A stretch of DNA of 64,000 bases from Luteolibacter sp. LG18 (GCF_036322585.1 NZ_AP024600.1:1178001-1242000); one strand, 5' to 3'. Positions 25,776 through 34,790 are shown, counted from the first letter of the stretch. Made by a program: numbers and translations. The notes: generated by a model not told the origin, from the sequence alone.

Positions 25776-27302
25776 TCAGTGCTCGTAGCCTTCTTCGCCG
25801 TGGTCGGCGAGGTCGAGACCGATGCTTTCCTCTTCCGGAGTCGGGCGGAGACCCACGACGGCCTTCACGATCAGGGCGATCACGATGGTGGCGACGATCG
25901 AGATGGCGAGCGTGATGCCGATCGCGATGAACTGGCCGGTGATGAGGCCGGACTTGTTCAGGACCAGCTTGCCAGCGGCGTCGGCCACGGCCAGGCCGTT
26001 CTTGCCGGCGTAGTCGGGCAGCAGCAGGTTGCTGTTCGCGTCGCTGGAGGCGAGGAAGCCGGTGACGATGGCACCGAGGGTGCCGCCGACGGCGTGGACG
26101 CCGAAGGTGTCGAGGGCGTCATCATAGCCGAACTTGCCCTTCAGGATGGTCACGAAGATGTAGGGGACCAGACCGGCGAGGAGACCGATGATCATCGCGC
26201 CGTTGGCGGTGACGAAACCGCAGGCCGGGGTGATCACGACGAGGCCGGCGACGACACCCGAGCAGAAACCGAGGACGCTCGGCTTGCCGCGGTGAACCCC
26301 TTCGATCAGGGCCCACACGAAGCCCGCGGTGGCGGCGGCCAGGGTGGTGGTCATGAAGGCGTTGGAGGCGACGCCGTCAGCGGAGAGGGAGGAACCGGCG
26401 TTGAAGCCATACCAGCCAACCCAGAGCATGCCGGTGCCGACCATGCAGAGCACCATGCTGTGCGGGGCCATCTTGTCCTTACCGAAGCCGATGCGCTTGC
26501 CAAGGATGAGGCAGAGGACGAGAGCGGACCAACCGGAGGTCATGTGGACCACGGTGCCGCCGGCGAAGTCGATCGCGGTGACCTTGGCGTCGGAGTTCCA
26601 CACGCCGTTCATCAGGCCGGTGCCACCCCACACCATGTGGGCCATCGGGAAGTAGACCACGACCATCCAGAGGGCGACGAACACCATGATGGCCTTGAAC
26701 TTCATGCGCTCGGCCACGGCACCGATGATCAGGGCCGGGGTGATGATGGCGAACATGAGCTGATACATGCAGAACACGCTCTGGGCAGGCCAGGCGGCGT
26801 AGGTCGTGTTAGGCGCGGCGCCCACGTCCTTCAGGAAGAAGTATTCGGTGCCGCCGATGAAGGGGCTCTTGAGGTTCACGCCGAACACCAGGCTGTAGCC
26901 GAAGGCCCACCACATGATGGTGACCAGACCGGCGATGCCGAGGCACTGGGCGCAAATGGAGAGGACGTTCTTGCTGCGCACCAGACCGCCGTAGAACAGG
27001 GCGAGGCCGGGCAGCGTCATGAACAGCACCAGCGCCGCACAGATCATCAGGAACCCGTTGTGACCCGGACCGGACTGATCCTTGAGGGACTTGGTCGGAG
27101 CCGCGTCGTTCTTGAAGTAGTGCTCGATGTCGGTGAGACGCTCTTCAACGGTCGGGGGGGCATCGGCTGCCGGGGCGGCGGGAGCGGCGGCGGCCGGGGC
27201 GGCCGGTTCCTGGGCATACGCGGGAGTCACCAGCGGCACGGCAGCAAACGCGATCGCCGCGGCGACAACGGCCGACAGTTTTCGGAAGTGTGTTCGAATC
27301 AT
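25776..27302 (-). CDS. amt: ammonium transporter (Amt/Rh family)
   Basis: Eleven-helix membrane channel for ammonium uptake. The 508-residue precursor begins with a signal peptide (ending PAYA) and an Ala/Pro-rich linker, then a domain with FYGGLVRSKNVL, AWPAQSVFCMYQLMFAIITP, DFAGGTVVHMTSGW and the pore His in TFGVHAVGGTLGAI. ATG at 27302 is chosen over one 16 codons upstream because it gives the signal peptide. A near-perfect sigma-54 promoter lies 75 bases upstream. No PII (GlnK) gene is adjacent. Confidence 0.95.
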   Translation of the reverse strand: MIRTHFRKLSAVVAAAIAFAAVPLVTPAYAQEPAAPAAAAPAAPAADAPPTVEERLTDIEHYFKNDAAPTKSLKDQSGPGHNGFLMICAALVLFMTLPGLALFYGGLVRSKNVLSICAQCLGIAGLVTIMWWAFGYSLVFGVNLKSPFIGGTEYFFLKDVGAAPNTTYAAWPAQSVFCMYQLMFAIITPALIIGAVAERMKFKAIMVFVALWMVVVYFPMAHMVWGGTGLMNGVWNSDAKVTAIDFAGGTVVHMTSGWSALVLCLILGKRIGFGKDKMAPHSMVLCMVGTGMLWVGWYGFNAGSSLSADGVASNAFMTTTLAAATAGFVWALIEGVHRGKPSVLGFCSGVVAGLVVITPACGFVTANGAMIIGLLAGLVPYIFVTILKGKFGYDDALDTFGVHAVGGTLGAIVTGFLASSDANSNLLLPDYAGKNGLAVADAAGKLVLNKSGLITGQFIAIGITLAISIVATIVIALIVKAVVGLRPTPEEESIGLDLADHGEEGYEH

Positions 27303-27376
27303 GATGGTCAGGGTTGGTCGGATGGTTCGCCGGGGACCACGGGCATCCACATCCCCGGGGCGGCAACCGGGGCAAA

Positions 27377-27393
27377 AGCAACCGCCGTGCCAA
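27377..27393 (-). promoter_or_regulatory. sigma-54 promoter of amt
   Basis: TTGGCACGGCGGTTGCT on the reverse strand matches the sigma-54 consensus TGGCACG-N4-TTGC at every conserved base, with the -24 GG and -12 GC at the required 10-base spacing. It lies 75 bases upstream of the amt start codon, so expression is expected under nitrogen limitation through an NtrC-type activator. Confidence 0.9.
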
Positions 27394-27669
27394 GTTCCCG
27401 CGCGCCACCAAAGCCCTTCTTTTTCTCCAACAAAAAAGCCGATTCTCCCCTTGCCAACGAAGTCTTCCGGCCCTTAAAAATGAAGGCAGCGGACCGCATT
27501 CCGCCCCGTTTCCCCTAGACAAGATCCTCAAGAAGAGTTAAATAACTCGCCCGGAAGGTCAACGTCACGGGGGTTTCAGGCCCGCGGGATGCACCACCCC
27601 AAATGCTTTTCCTATCAAGCCGCCCTGCGGTCCGGTCAGGAAAGACACCAGCAACCGAAAACAGAAACC

Positions 27670-28488
27670 ATGATGCGCAACTATCGCAAAACCATTGGCG
27701 CCCTGGCCGCAGCCTCCGCCCTCGTGGCTGGCTATGCCTCGGCTGAAGTCGAAGGCGAACTTCACATCGGCTACAGCTCCGACTACATCTTCCGTGGTTC
27801 CGACCAGGGTGATGGCCTTGCCGAAGCCGGTGCCGACGTCTCCACGCAGTACGCCGGTCTCACCTTCTCGGGTGGCCTGTGGTACGGCTCCATCGAGAAC
27901 AGCGACCTGTTCAACTTCGGCCCGATCGGTATCCCGGACCACTACAGCGAGCTCGACGTCTACGGTGAAGTCTCCAAGGACTTCGGCTTCGCGACGGCTT
28001 ATGTCGGTGCCATCTGGTACCACTACGCCGACAACGACATCGCCACCCCGTTCGGCGACATCAAGCTCCGCGACGACTCCTCGGAACTCTACTTCGGCCT
28101 TAGCCGCGAGATCTACTGGGGCATCAACGGCTCCCTTACCTACTACTGGGCCCTGGAAGGTGAAAACGGTGGTTACACCGAACTCGCCCTCGACAAGACC
28201 TTCAAGCTCCACGACTGCGTCGATCTCGTCGCCGGCGTGAAGACCGGTTACTTCATCGAGGAAAGCGGTTTCGCCCACATCACCCCGCAGCTCACCCTCA
28301 ACGTGAAGGTCACCGACACCTTCACCGTGAGCCCGTACGTCGCCTACTCCATCGAAGGTGACGAGCTGGCCACCGTCTACGGCAACAACAAGATCCAGGC
28401 GGTTGCCAACGCCCTTTCCGGCGGCAACTTCCCGCCGAGCGAAACCAACCACTTCTACGGTGGCGTGAAGCTCTCGGTGAAGTTCTAA
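27670..28488 (+). CDS. TorF family putative porin, copy 1
   Basis: A 272-residue outer-membrane beta-barrel precursor. The signal peptide ends GYASAEVEG, and the mature part has alternating aromatic beta-strands starting HIGYSSDYIFRGSDQGDG and ending HFYGGVKLSVKF with a terminal Phe. It is about two-thirds identical by eye to the second copy downstream. It diverges from amt, which is 367 bases away. In several other bacteria such porins lie beside ammonium transporter and PII genes. No sigma-54 site was found for this copy. Confidence 0.82.
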   Translation: MMRNYRKTIGALAAASALVAGYASAEVEGELHIGYSSDYIFRGSDQGDGLAEAGADVSTQYAGLTFSGGLWYGSIENSDLFNFGPIGIPDHYSELDVYGEVSKDFGFATAYVGAIWYHYADNDIATPFGDIKLRDDSSELYFGLSREIYWGINGSLTYYWALEGENGGYTELALDKTFKLHDCVDLVAGVKTGYFIEESGFAHITPQLTLNVKVTDTFTVSPYVAYSIEGDELATVYGNNKIQAVANALSGGNFPPSETNHFYGGVKLSVKF

Positions 28489-28532
28489 TCACCCGGCCGC
28501 GGCTCCTCACGGACCGCGGTTAGAGATTACCT

Positions 28533-28567
28533 GGGAGCGGTCGCGCGAGCGACCGCTCCCTTTTTTT
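28533..28567 (+). terminator. strong rho-independent terminator after porin copy 1
   Basis: A 12-bp stem (GGGAGCGGTCGC / GCGACCGCTCCC) with GCGA loop, followed by seven T residues. Confidence 0.93.
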
Positions 28568-28568
28568 G

Positions 28569-28593
28569 CCCCGGCTCCAACCGGGGGTTTTTT
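28569..28593 (+). terminator. second terminator hairpin
   Basis: CCCCGG / CCGGGG stem followed by a G and a six-base T run, directly behind the first terminator. Two terminators in series isolate porin copy 2. Confidence 0.7.
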
Positions 28594-28619
28594 GTTAGGA
28601 GGGAACATTCCACCTCCCT

Positions 28620-28636
28620 TTGGCACGTTGGTTGCT
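28620..28636 (+). promoter_or_regulatory. sigma-54 promoter of porin copy 2
   Basis: TTGGCACGTTGGTTGCT matches TGGCACG-N4-TTGC at all conserved positions, with the -24 GG and -12 GC 10 bases apart. It lies 66 bases before the ATG of the second TorF gene and only 27 bases after the terminators. Confidence 0.9.
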
Positions 28637-28701
28637 AGAAGCTGGAAATGGTATCCCCGGGGGCCACCGTCCCCCGGAACCGTTACCCGAAACCGAAAAC
28701 C

Positions 28702-29502
28702 ATGATGCGCAACTATCGTAAAACCATCGGTGCCCTCGCCGCTGCTTCGGCCCTCATCGCGGGCCACGCCTCCGCGGAAGTCGAAGGCAACATCCACATC
28801 GGCTACAACTCGGACTACATCTTCCGTGGCTCCGACCAGGGCGACGGCATGGCCGAAGCCGGTGCCGACGTTTCCACCGAGTACATGGGTCTGAAGTTCG
28901 CCGGCGGCCTCTGGTACGCCTCCATCGAGAACAGCGACCTGTTCAACCTCGGCCCGGTCGGCATCCCCGATCACTACAGCGAGCTCGACGTCTACGGCTC
29001 CGTGTCCAAGGACTTCGGCTTCGTGACCGCCTCGGTCGGCTACATCTGGTACCACTACGCCGAGAACGACATCGCCACCCCGTTCGGCGACCTCAAGCTC
29101 CGCGACGACGCCCAGGAAATCTACTTCAGCCTGGCCCGTGAGATCTACTGGGGCATCAACGGCTCCCTCACCTACTACTGGGACATCGAGACCGACAACG
29201 CCGGCTACACCGAGCTGGGCCTCGACAAGACCTTCAAGCTCCACGACTGCGTCGATCTCGTCGCCTCCGTGAAGACCGGTTACTACCTCGAGGAGAGCGA
29301 GTGGGCCCACGTGACCCCGTCCCTCACCCTCAACGTGAAGGTCAGCGACACGCTCACCATCAGCCCGTACCTCGCCTACTCCGTCGAGCTCGACGGTCTC
29401 GACACCGTGGCTGGCAACAACAAGATCCAGAGCCTCATCGGCGTGCCGCCGGGCGAGACCAACCACTTCTTCGGTGGCATCAAGGCCTCCGTGTCGTTCT
29501 GA
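28702..29502 (+). CDS. TorF family putative porin, copy 2
   Basis: A 266-residue outer-membrane beta-barrel precursor: signal peptide ending HASAEVEG, mature strands beginning NIHIGYNSDYIFRGSDQG, and a C-terminal Phe. It lacks about eight residues before the last strand that copy 1 has. The ATG-ATG start matches copy 1. It has its own sigma-54 promoter and a terminator, so it can be expressed alone under nitrogen control together with the ammonium transporter. Confidence 0.83.
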   Translation: MMRNYRKTIGALAAASALIAGHASAEVEGNIHIGYNSDYIFRGSDQGDGMAEAGADVSTEYMGLKFAGGLWYASIENSDLFNLGPVGIPDHYSELDVYGSVSKDFGFVTASVGYIWYHYAENDIATPFGDLKLRDDAQEIYFSLAREIYWGINGSLTYYWDIETDNAGYTELGLDKTFKLHDCVDLVASVKTGYYLEESEWAHVTPSLTLNVKVSDTLTISPYLAYSVELDGLDTVAGNNKIQSLIGVPPGETNHFFGGIKASVSF

Positions 29503-29532
29503 TCCAACGGAACGTCCGAACCTCATCCCAAA

Positions 29533-29559
29533 GGCGGTCGCGCGAGCGGCCGCCTTTTT
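29533..29559. terminator. bidirectional terminator
   Basis: Stem GGCGGTCGC / GCGGCCGCC with GCGA loop and a T run on the forward strand. It sits between the TorF gene and the converging recombinase gene, whose stop codon it touches. Confidence 0.85.
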
Positions 29560-30449
29560 CATGCCCGCGGATGGGCGTCGTCGTAGGCCTTCCTCAGCCG
29601 CTCCTTGGTGACGTGGGTGTAGATCTGGGTGGTGGAGAGCGAGGCATGGCCCAGCAGGGTCTGCACCGAGCGCAGGTCCGCCCCGGCATCCAACAGGTGG
29701 GTGGCGAAGGTGTGGCGGAGCTTGTGGGGGCTGATCTTGAAGGGAATCGAACTGTACTTGAGATACTTCTTCAGGAGCTGGTCGATCGCCTGCTGGGTGA
29801 TGCGGGCGCGGACCTTGCTGACGAACAGCGGCCCGGAGGAAACCTGAGCCTGCTGCCGATAGTGCTGGATCGCCGTCATCGCTGGGCCGCCCACCGGCAC
29901 GATCCGTTCCTTCGCTCCTTTGCCGGTCACCCTAACCGTGCCCGACACGAAATCGACGTCCCCCACCTCCAGGCCGGTGAGCTCCGAAATGCGGAGGCCG
30001 CAGGAGTAGAACAACTCGAGGATGGCGGTGTCCCGCGCCGGGATCCATGCCACCGATTGCTTCGGCAGCGGCAGCTTCTTCGGCATCTCGAGCAGCTCCT
30101 CCATCTGCGCGAGGCTCAGCACCACCGGCAGGGAACGCTCTGGCTTCGGCAGCTCCACCAGCGCCACCGGGCTGTTCGCCAGCCCGTGGCGAAGCACCAC
30201 GAACTTGTAGAACGAACGGAGCGCCGCGAACCGCAGCCGGATCGTGGCCCGCTTGAAGCCCTGCTTCATCAGCTCGAACAGGTAGGCGCGAAATTCATCC
30301 GCCTCGCAGTCCTTCCACCCCGCGAAGCGCTCGCCCCGCCAGGTTTCGAAGGCCCCGAGCGCTTCCAGGTAATTCCGCTGCGTCAGCGGCGACGCGCTCT
30401 TCTCGGTATCGAGGAAGCGCATGAAATCATCGACCAGAGCGTCCGCCAT
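29559..30449 (-). CDS. xerC: tyrosine recombinase, XerC-like
   Basis: Site-specific recombinase of 296 residues. The N-terminal SAM-like core-binding half runs to about 100. The catalytic domain carries Arg in GLRISELTGLEVGD, the beta-hairpin Lys in GKGAKERIVP, H-x-x-R in HKLRHTFATHLL, His in LLGHASLSTTQIYTH and the nucleophilic Tyr in that same segment. It is similar in length and motifs to XerC proteins that resolve chromosome dimers with XerD. The XerD-like gene is 24 kb away at 54826-55710. Confidence 0.85.
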   Translation of the reverse strand: MADALVDDFMRFLDTEKSASPLTQRNYLEALGAFETWRGERFAGWKDCEADEFRAYLFELMKQGFKRATIRLRFAALRSFYKFVVLRHGLANSPVALVELPKPERSLPVVLSLAQMEELLEMPKKLPLPKQSVAWIPARDTAILELFYSCGLRISELTGLEVGDVDFVSGTVRVTGKGAKERIVPVGGPAMTAIQHYRQQAQVSSGPLFVSKVRARITQQAIDQLLKKYLKYSSIPFKISPHKLRHTFATHLLDAGADLRSVQTLLGHASLSTTQIYTHVTKERLRKAYDDAHPRA

Positions 30450-30500
30450 CGCCCGCCATGAAAGCCTTTTTCCCGATCCACTCCAAGCACAATGGCCTCG

Positions 30501-31424
30501 TCACGGCGCCACGGGAGCACCGTATTTCAGGAACTCCTTGAACGGTCCCGGCAAGGGTTGCCCCGCCCCCAGCGTGTCCTCATACAACCGCGCCACGGCC
30601 GCGGCCTCCAACAGGTGCTGGCGGCCCGCCACGTCCCGCGCCTCGTCCGCCGAGCCCCAGCGCCGGATCGCCGTCTGCACGTCCGGGTCCGCCTTGTGGA
30701 TGCGCAGGACATTGAGCGCCGCCTGGCGCGCGATCGTTTCGGAGGCACCGCCGTCCGCGGTGATCGCCGTGTTGTAGGCATCAAGCGCCTCGGTCGGCTT
30801 GCCGAGATTCTCCAAGGCGACCCCATGACAAAAGGCGATCTGTGCCCGCTGGTAGCCCGGCAGTTCCTCGTCCGCACGCTCGACCGCCATTGCGTCGAGT
30901 TTTTCCCAGCTCTTCGTCCGCAGCGCGTCCCAGAACACCAGGATCTCCAGTTGTCGCAACTGACAGTCCCGGACCAAGCCGCTGCTGCGGAAGGTTTCCA
31001 GCGCCTTCGCGAGCGCCTCCGGATCGTCCATCTGGCGCAGGCACTCCAATTCGTAAAAGCCCGCGATCGAGGCCGGGTTTTCCGCCAGATCGTGGATCGC
31101 CTGATAGGTCGCCCGCACCGCGGCGAAGCGCTCCCGCGCCTCCTTGTATTTCCGGCCACGGTACAGCGCCAGCGCCTCCCGGAGCGACTGCGGTTTGAAA
31201 AAGTAGACCGACTTCACCTTGGCCGCGTCCATTTCGGCCACCGGCCCCGCCAGCTCCGTCTCCCGGTAGTGCAGCACACGGTCCGCCACGGCGGTCAGCC
31301 ACACCTCCTGGAAATCGCCGCTCTCCTGGATGAGATACGCCCGGACCGCCGCGGGAGGAGCCTCCGCACGGATCGGCGACAAGCAAGCGGCCCACATCAG
31401 GGCGAACATCACCAGTAGTTTCAT
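30501..31424 (-). CDS. exported TPR-like protein of unknown function
   Basis: A 307-residue protein with a signal peptide ending PIRA. The helical pattern (YRGRKYKEARERFAAV, ELECLRQMDDPEALAKAL, GVALENLGKPTEALDAYN) indicates tetratricopeptide repeats. Its start overlaps the stop of the 609-residue TPR gene by four bases, so the two are translated together and may form an envelope scaffold. Function unknown. Confidence 0.75.
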   Translation of the reverse strand: MKLLVMFALMWAACLSPIRAEAPPAAVRAYLIQESGDFQEVWLTAVADRVLHYRETELAGPVAEMDAAKVKSVYFFKPQSLREALALYRGRKYKEARERFAAVRATYQAIHDLAENPASIAGFYELECLRQMDDPEALAKALETFRSSGLVRDCQLRQLEILVFWDALRTKSWEKLDAMAVERADEELPGYQRAQIAFCHGVALENLGKPTEALDAYNTAITADGGASETIARQAALNVLRIHKADPDVQTAIRRWGSADEARDVAGRQHLLEAAAVARLYEDTLGAGQPLPGPFKEFLKYGAPVAP

Positions 31425-33250
31425 CGACGCGGCCCTCCTTCCTCCCGGCGCTTCGTCTTGGCGGCTTCCTGGATGCGCGCCAGGTTCGCCTTGGCGTCCT
31501 CGGCCACGCCCGCATGATCCCGACCGCGCGCGAGTTCGATCGCTTTCTTGAACGCGGCTTCCGCGCCCGCGGGATCGTTGGCGGCTTCCAACACGGTCCC
31601 TTTCAGATTCATCGCCACGTCGAGATTGTCCGCTTCCGGAAACTCCCGGCCCAACCGCGCGATCGTTTCCAAGGCTGGCGCGGTTTCATGATTCGCGGCA
31701 TGGACGCACGCGCGGTCGTAGAGCGCGTAGGCGATGAACGGGTTGCCCGGCCGCTCCGCCGCCTTTGCCAGGAAGCCATCGAGCAACGGTCCCGCCTTCG
31801 CCCAATCCTGGAGGCGGGTCCGGTTCGATGCCTGGAAATAGAGCGCGTCCAGGGCGAAGCGGCTCGTCGGATACTTCGTAACGTGCTCATCGAGGAGCGG
31901 CTGGGCCTTCTCGGCCTGCCCGGTGTAATAGAGCGCGCCTCCGAGCACGTGCAGGCAGAGATCGTGGTCTTTGGTCCCTGCTTGCAGGCTCCCGACCAGC
32001 GGGGTCGCGAGGTCCACGCAGCGGTCGTAGAGCCCGCCGAAAAACAAAGTGGTGAGCATCGTGTTCCGGACCTCCGCCGCATGGCCGGACTTCGGGAAAT
32101 CCGCGAGGAACTTGCGGCCGTGCTGGTCCATTTTGAGGGGCTCGCCGATGAGCGACGAGGTGCGCACGAGATTGAACAAATTCTCTTCCCGGGCCGCGGC
32201 TCGCGGGTAGTAGCGCTCCAGTTGCTCGTAAGCCGCGCAGGCACCGCGGAGATTGCCAGCCTGCTCGTGGAGCAGCGCGATCCCCGCCAGCTTCACCACC
32301 TCCATGGACTGGCCGCCACGGCGTTCCTCCTCCAGCTTGGCGAGATCCGCCTGCATCCGCGCGCGGTCGACCAAGCGGGCACTATCGACCAGCGCTGGCC
32401 GCGCGGACAGCGCGGCGAGCCCCGCCTTCAGGGCATCGATCGCCACGCTGGTGTCCGGCACCAATTGATAGATCGCGAAGGCCGCGCGGCGGAATCCCGC
32501 CGCGGTCGCGTCCGCCGCCAGCTTCAGATAGGTGCGCCCGTAGGCCGCGGCATCCGCCGGTGCGAAGGTGAGGTCGGCGCGGTTCTTCGTCAGGCAGTCC
32601 AACAGGGCAGCCTCGTTCTTCTCGCGGATCGCGGCGGCCACCAGTTCCTGGAAACCCGTCACCAGTGCGGCATCCGGAGTCGGAAACGTCTCCTTGTTCC
32701 GCAACGCGATCTCGAGGTTCTCACAGCCTTCCGCAAGCTGGCCGAGCTTGAACTGGCTGACCGCGAAGTTCACGTGGAAGATGCCCTGTGGGAACGAGTC
32801 CGCGTTGCGGTCCCGCTCATCGAGGAACTTCCGGAACATCCGGGTCGCGAGGTCCCAATCGCCCGCGCCCACCGCCGCATCGCCCCATTTCAGCAGCGCC
32901 TTCTTGTGATAGAGATTGCCGCGATCGGTGCCGGTGTTCGGATAGCCTTGGTAGCAGCGCTGGAAGGAGGCCGCTGCCTCTTTCCAGCTCCGGAGCTGGA
33001 GCTCGCAGATGCCGCGGCGGTACCAGATGACGCCGAACTGCGCGCCGTAGAGTTTCGCCGCTTCCTTGTCGTAGGTGTCGGTCACTCTGACCAACAGCGG
33101 TAGCGCCACGTCCCATTTCTCCGCGTCCATCGCAGCGAGCGCCTCGGTCACGAGCTTGCCCAGTTCCCCTTCCGCCTCGACCGCACGGGCCGGCACCACC
33201 GCCACCAGGGCGGCCACGGCGCAGGGGATGATGGAGCGTGGGATGGCCAT
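31421..33250 (-). CDS. exported TPR repeat protein
   Basis: A 609-residue helical protein with a signal peptide ending PARAVEA. Repeats are recognisable throughout, for example SWKEAAASFQRCYQGYPNTG, DWDLATRMFRKFLDERDRN, GQAEKAQPLLDEHVTKYPTS and PAGAEAAFKKAIELARG. The spacing of 30-40 residues between repeat units fits TPR/Sel1-type solenoids. Likely a periplasmic or outer-membrane assembly factor. It follows endonuclease III by 11 bases and overlaps the 307-residue gene. Confidence 0.82.
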   Translation of the reverse strand: MAIPRSIIPCAVAALVAVVPARAVEAEGELGKLVTEALAAMDAEKWDVALPLLVRVTDTYDKEAAKLYGAQFGVIWYRRGICELQLRSWKEAAASFQRCYQGYPNTGTDRGNLYHKKALLKWGDAAVGAGDWDLATRMFRKFLDERDRNADSFPQGIFHVNFAVSQFKLGQLAEGCENLEIALRNKETFPTPDAALVTGFQELVAAAIREKNEAALLDCLTKNRADLTFAPADAAAYGRTYLKLAADATAAGFRRAAFAIYQLVPDTSVAIDALKAGLAALSARPALVDSARLVDRARMQADLAKLEEERRGGQSMEVVKLAGIALLHEQAGNLRGACAAYEQLERYYPRAAAREENLFNLVRTSSLIGEPLKMDQHGRKFLADFPKSGHAAEVRNTMLTTLFFGGLYDRCVDLATPLVGSLQAGTKDHDLCLHVLGGALYYTGQAEKAQPLLDEHVTKYPTSRFALDALYFQASNRTRLQDWAKAGPLLDGFLAKAAERPGNPFIAYALYDRACVHAANHETAPALETIARLGREFPEADNLDVAMNLKGTVLEAANDPAGAEAAFKKAIELARGRDHAGVAEDAKANLARIQEAAKTKRREEGGPRR

Positions 33251-33261
33251 CGGGAAAAGGG

Positions 33262-33903
33262 CTACGGTTTCACCGGAGTCTTCCGTTCGAACAATTCGCG
33301 GCACAGCGGGCACTTCGTGCCATCGCAACCGCGGGCGGTGCAGTACTCTCGGCCGTAGAAAATGATCTGGAGATGGAGGCGGTTCCAGCGGGCCTTGGGG
33401 AAAAGCTTCTTCAGGTCGCGCTCGGTCTCCACCACGTTGCGCCCGGAACTGAGTTTCCACCGTTTCGCCAGCCGGTGGATGTGGGTGTCCACCGGGAAGG
33501 CGGGCACGCCGAAGGCCTGGGCCATCACCACCGAGGCGGTCTTGTGGCCCACCCCAGGCAGCGCTTCCAAGGCATCGAAATCCGCGGGCACCTCGCCGCC
33601 ATGCTCTTCCACCAGAATCCGGGACAGCCGCGAGATCGCGGAGGCCTTCTGCGGCGACAGCCCGCATGGCCGGATGATTGAGCGGATCTCCTCCTCCGGC
33701 ACCTCCATCATCGCCTCCGGCGTGTTCGCACGGGCGAACAGGGCCGGCGTGATCTGGTTCACCCGCACGTCCGTGCACTGGGCGGAAAGCAGCACCGCGA
33801 TCAGCAACGTGAACGCGTCGGTGTGGTCGAGCGGGATCGGGGTCTCCGGATACAGCTCGTCCAAGCGGCGGGACACGTGGGCGACACGCTCCGATTTCGT
33901 CAT
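33262..33903 (-). CDS. nth: endonuclease III
   Basis: Base-excision repair DNA glycosylase/AP lyase for oxidised pyrimidines. The 213-residue protein has the HhH motif LEALPGVGHKTASVV with catalytic Lys, and the catalytic Asp in VDTHIHRLAKR. The iron-sulfur end reads CTARGCDGTKCPLC, giving C-x4-C-x4-C-x2-C rather than the E. coli spacing C-x6-C-x2-C-x5-C, so the cluster loop is a variant form. ATG at 33903 is chosen over an open frame extending upstream. Confidence 0.94.
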   Translation of the reverse strand: MTKSERVAHVSRRLDELYPETPIPLDHTDAFTLLIAVLLSAQCTDVRVNQITPALFARANTPEAMMEVPEEEIRSIIRPCGLSPQKASAISRLSRILVEEHGGEVPADFDALEALPGVGHKTASVVMAQAFGVPAFPVDTHIHRLAKRWKLSSGRNVVETERDLKKLFPKARWNRLHLQIIFYGREYCTARGCDGTKCPLCRELFERKTPVKP

Positions 33904-34016
33904 GGCTGAAGCATTCCACGACCATGCGGACGAGGCCAAGGAAAGAGCGCCGCCCACCGCCACGTTATCGAAACTGTCATTGGCAAGCGGGTCCCGCCTG
34001 CCACCCTCCCACCCCG

Positions 34017-34781
34017 ATGCGGAAACTGGTCTGGCTGCTGGGAATCGCCACCGTCCTCGGAGCGGCGGCATGGAAATTCGCGCCCGAGCTGCAGAAGCTC
34101 GCGCCGCAAGCCACCCTCCCCGATCCCGGCCCGAAGCCGAATGCCGCCCGCTACGCGAGCCTGTGCCAGGAACTCGCGGCCCGGCGGCAATCCCTCGCGA
34201 CCCGCTGGAAAAAGACCCGCAACGCGCGCGAAAAGGAGTCCATCGAGAACGAAGCCCGTACCGCCCTCGAATCCCAGCTTCCCGCGATGATGCGCTGCTG
34301 GCTGGGCACGCCGTGGGATTTCAACGGCACCGCCACCGAGCCCGGCGGCGGGAAGATCGCCTGCGGCTACTTCGTGGCCACCCTCCTGCGCGACGCGGGC
34401 TTCCGGGTGGACCGCGCCCGCCTCGCCCAGCAGGCGTCCGAGAACATCATGCGCAGTTTCCTGGACGCCAAAGCCTGCCACCGCACCGCGGGACAGCCGT
34501 ACGACGCCTTCGCCGCCGCCGTTCACGCCGCCGAGCCCGGTATTTCGATCGTGGGGCTGGATTCCCACGTCGGCTTCCTCGTGAACACGGCCGACGATTT
34601 CCACATGATCCACTCGTCCGGCTCACAGCCGTGGTGCGTGGTCGACGAACCCAGCGCCGAGGCCGGGGTGCTGAAGCGCTCGAACTACCGCGTGACCGGC
34701 CACCTCACGGCCGATCGCGGCGTGCTCCGCAAGTGGCTGTCCGGGGACACGATTCCGGTCCGCGTCCCCGGCAATACTTGA
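34017..34781 (+). CDS. NlpC/P60-like exported protein
   Basis: A 254-residue protein with an N-terminal hydrophobic segment (KLVWLLGIATVLGAAAW) and a helical stretch at 45-90. The second half has GTPWDFNGTATEPGGGKIAC, where the Cys is followed by GYFVATLLRDAG, and then GLDSHVGFLVNTADDFHMIH with the His. This Cys...His arrangement fits the NlpC/P60 papain-like fold of cell-wall amidases, though the family match is distant. The gene is transcribed divergently from nth. Confidence 0.65.
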   Translation: MRKLVWLLGIATVLGAAAWKFAPELQKLAPQATLPDPGPKPNAARYASLCQELAARRQSLATRWKKTRNAREKESIENEARTALESQLPAMMRCWLGTPWDFNGTATEPGGGKIACGYFVATLLRDAGFRVDRARLAQQASENIMRSFLDAKACHRTAGQPYDAFAAAVHAAEPGISIVGLDSHVGFLVNTADDFHMIHSSGSQPWCVVDEPSAEAGVLKRSNYRVTGHLTADRGVLRKWLSGDTIPVRVPGNT

Positions 34782-34790
34782 TCGGTCCGA

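Noticed and set aside
27589-27669. Longer N-terminus for porin copy 1 and a half NtrC-like site TGCACCA
   Set aside because: The extra 27 residues are not a signal peptide and the true signal peptide starts at the ATG-ATG; a single half site without its partner is not enough for an NtrC call, and no sigma-54 site is in register with it.
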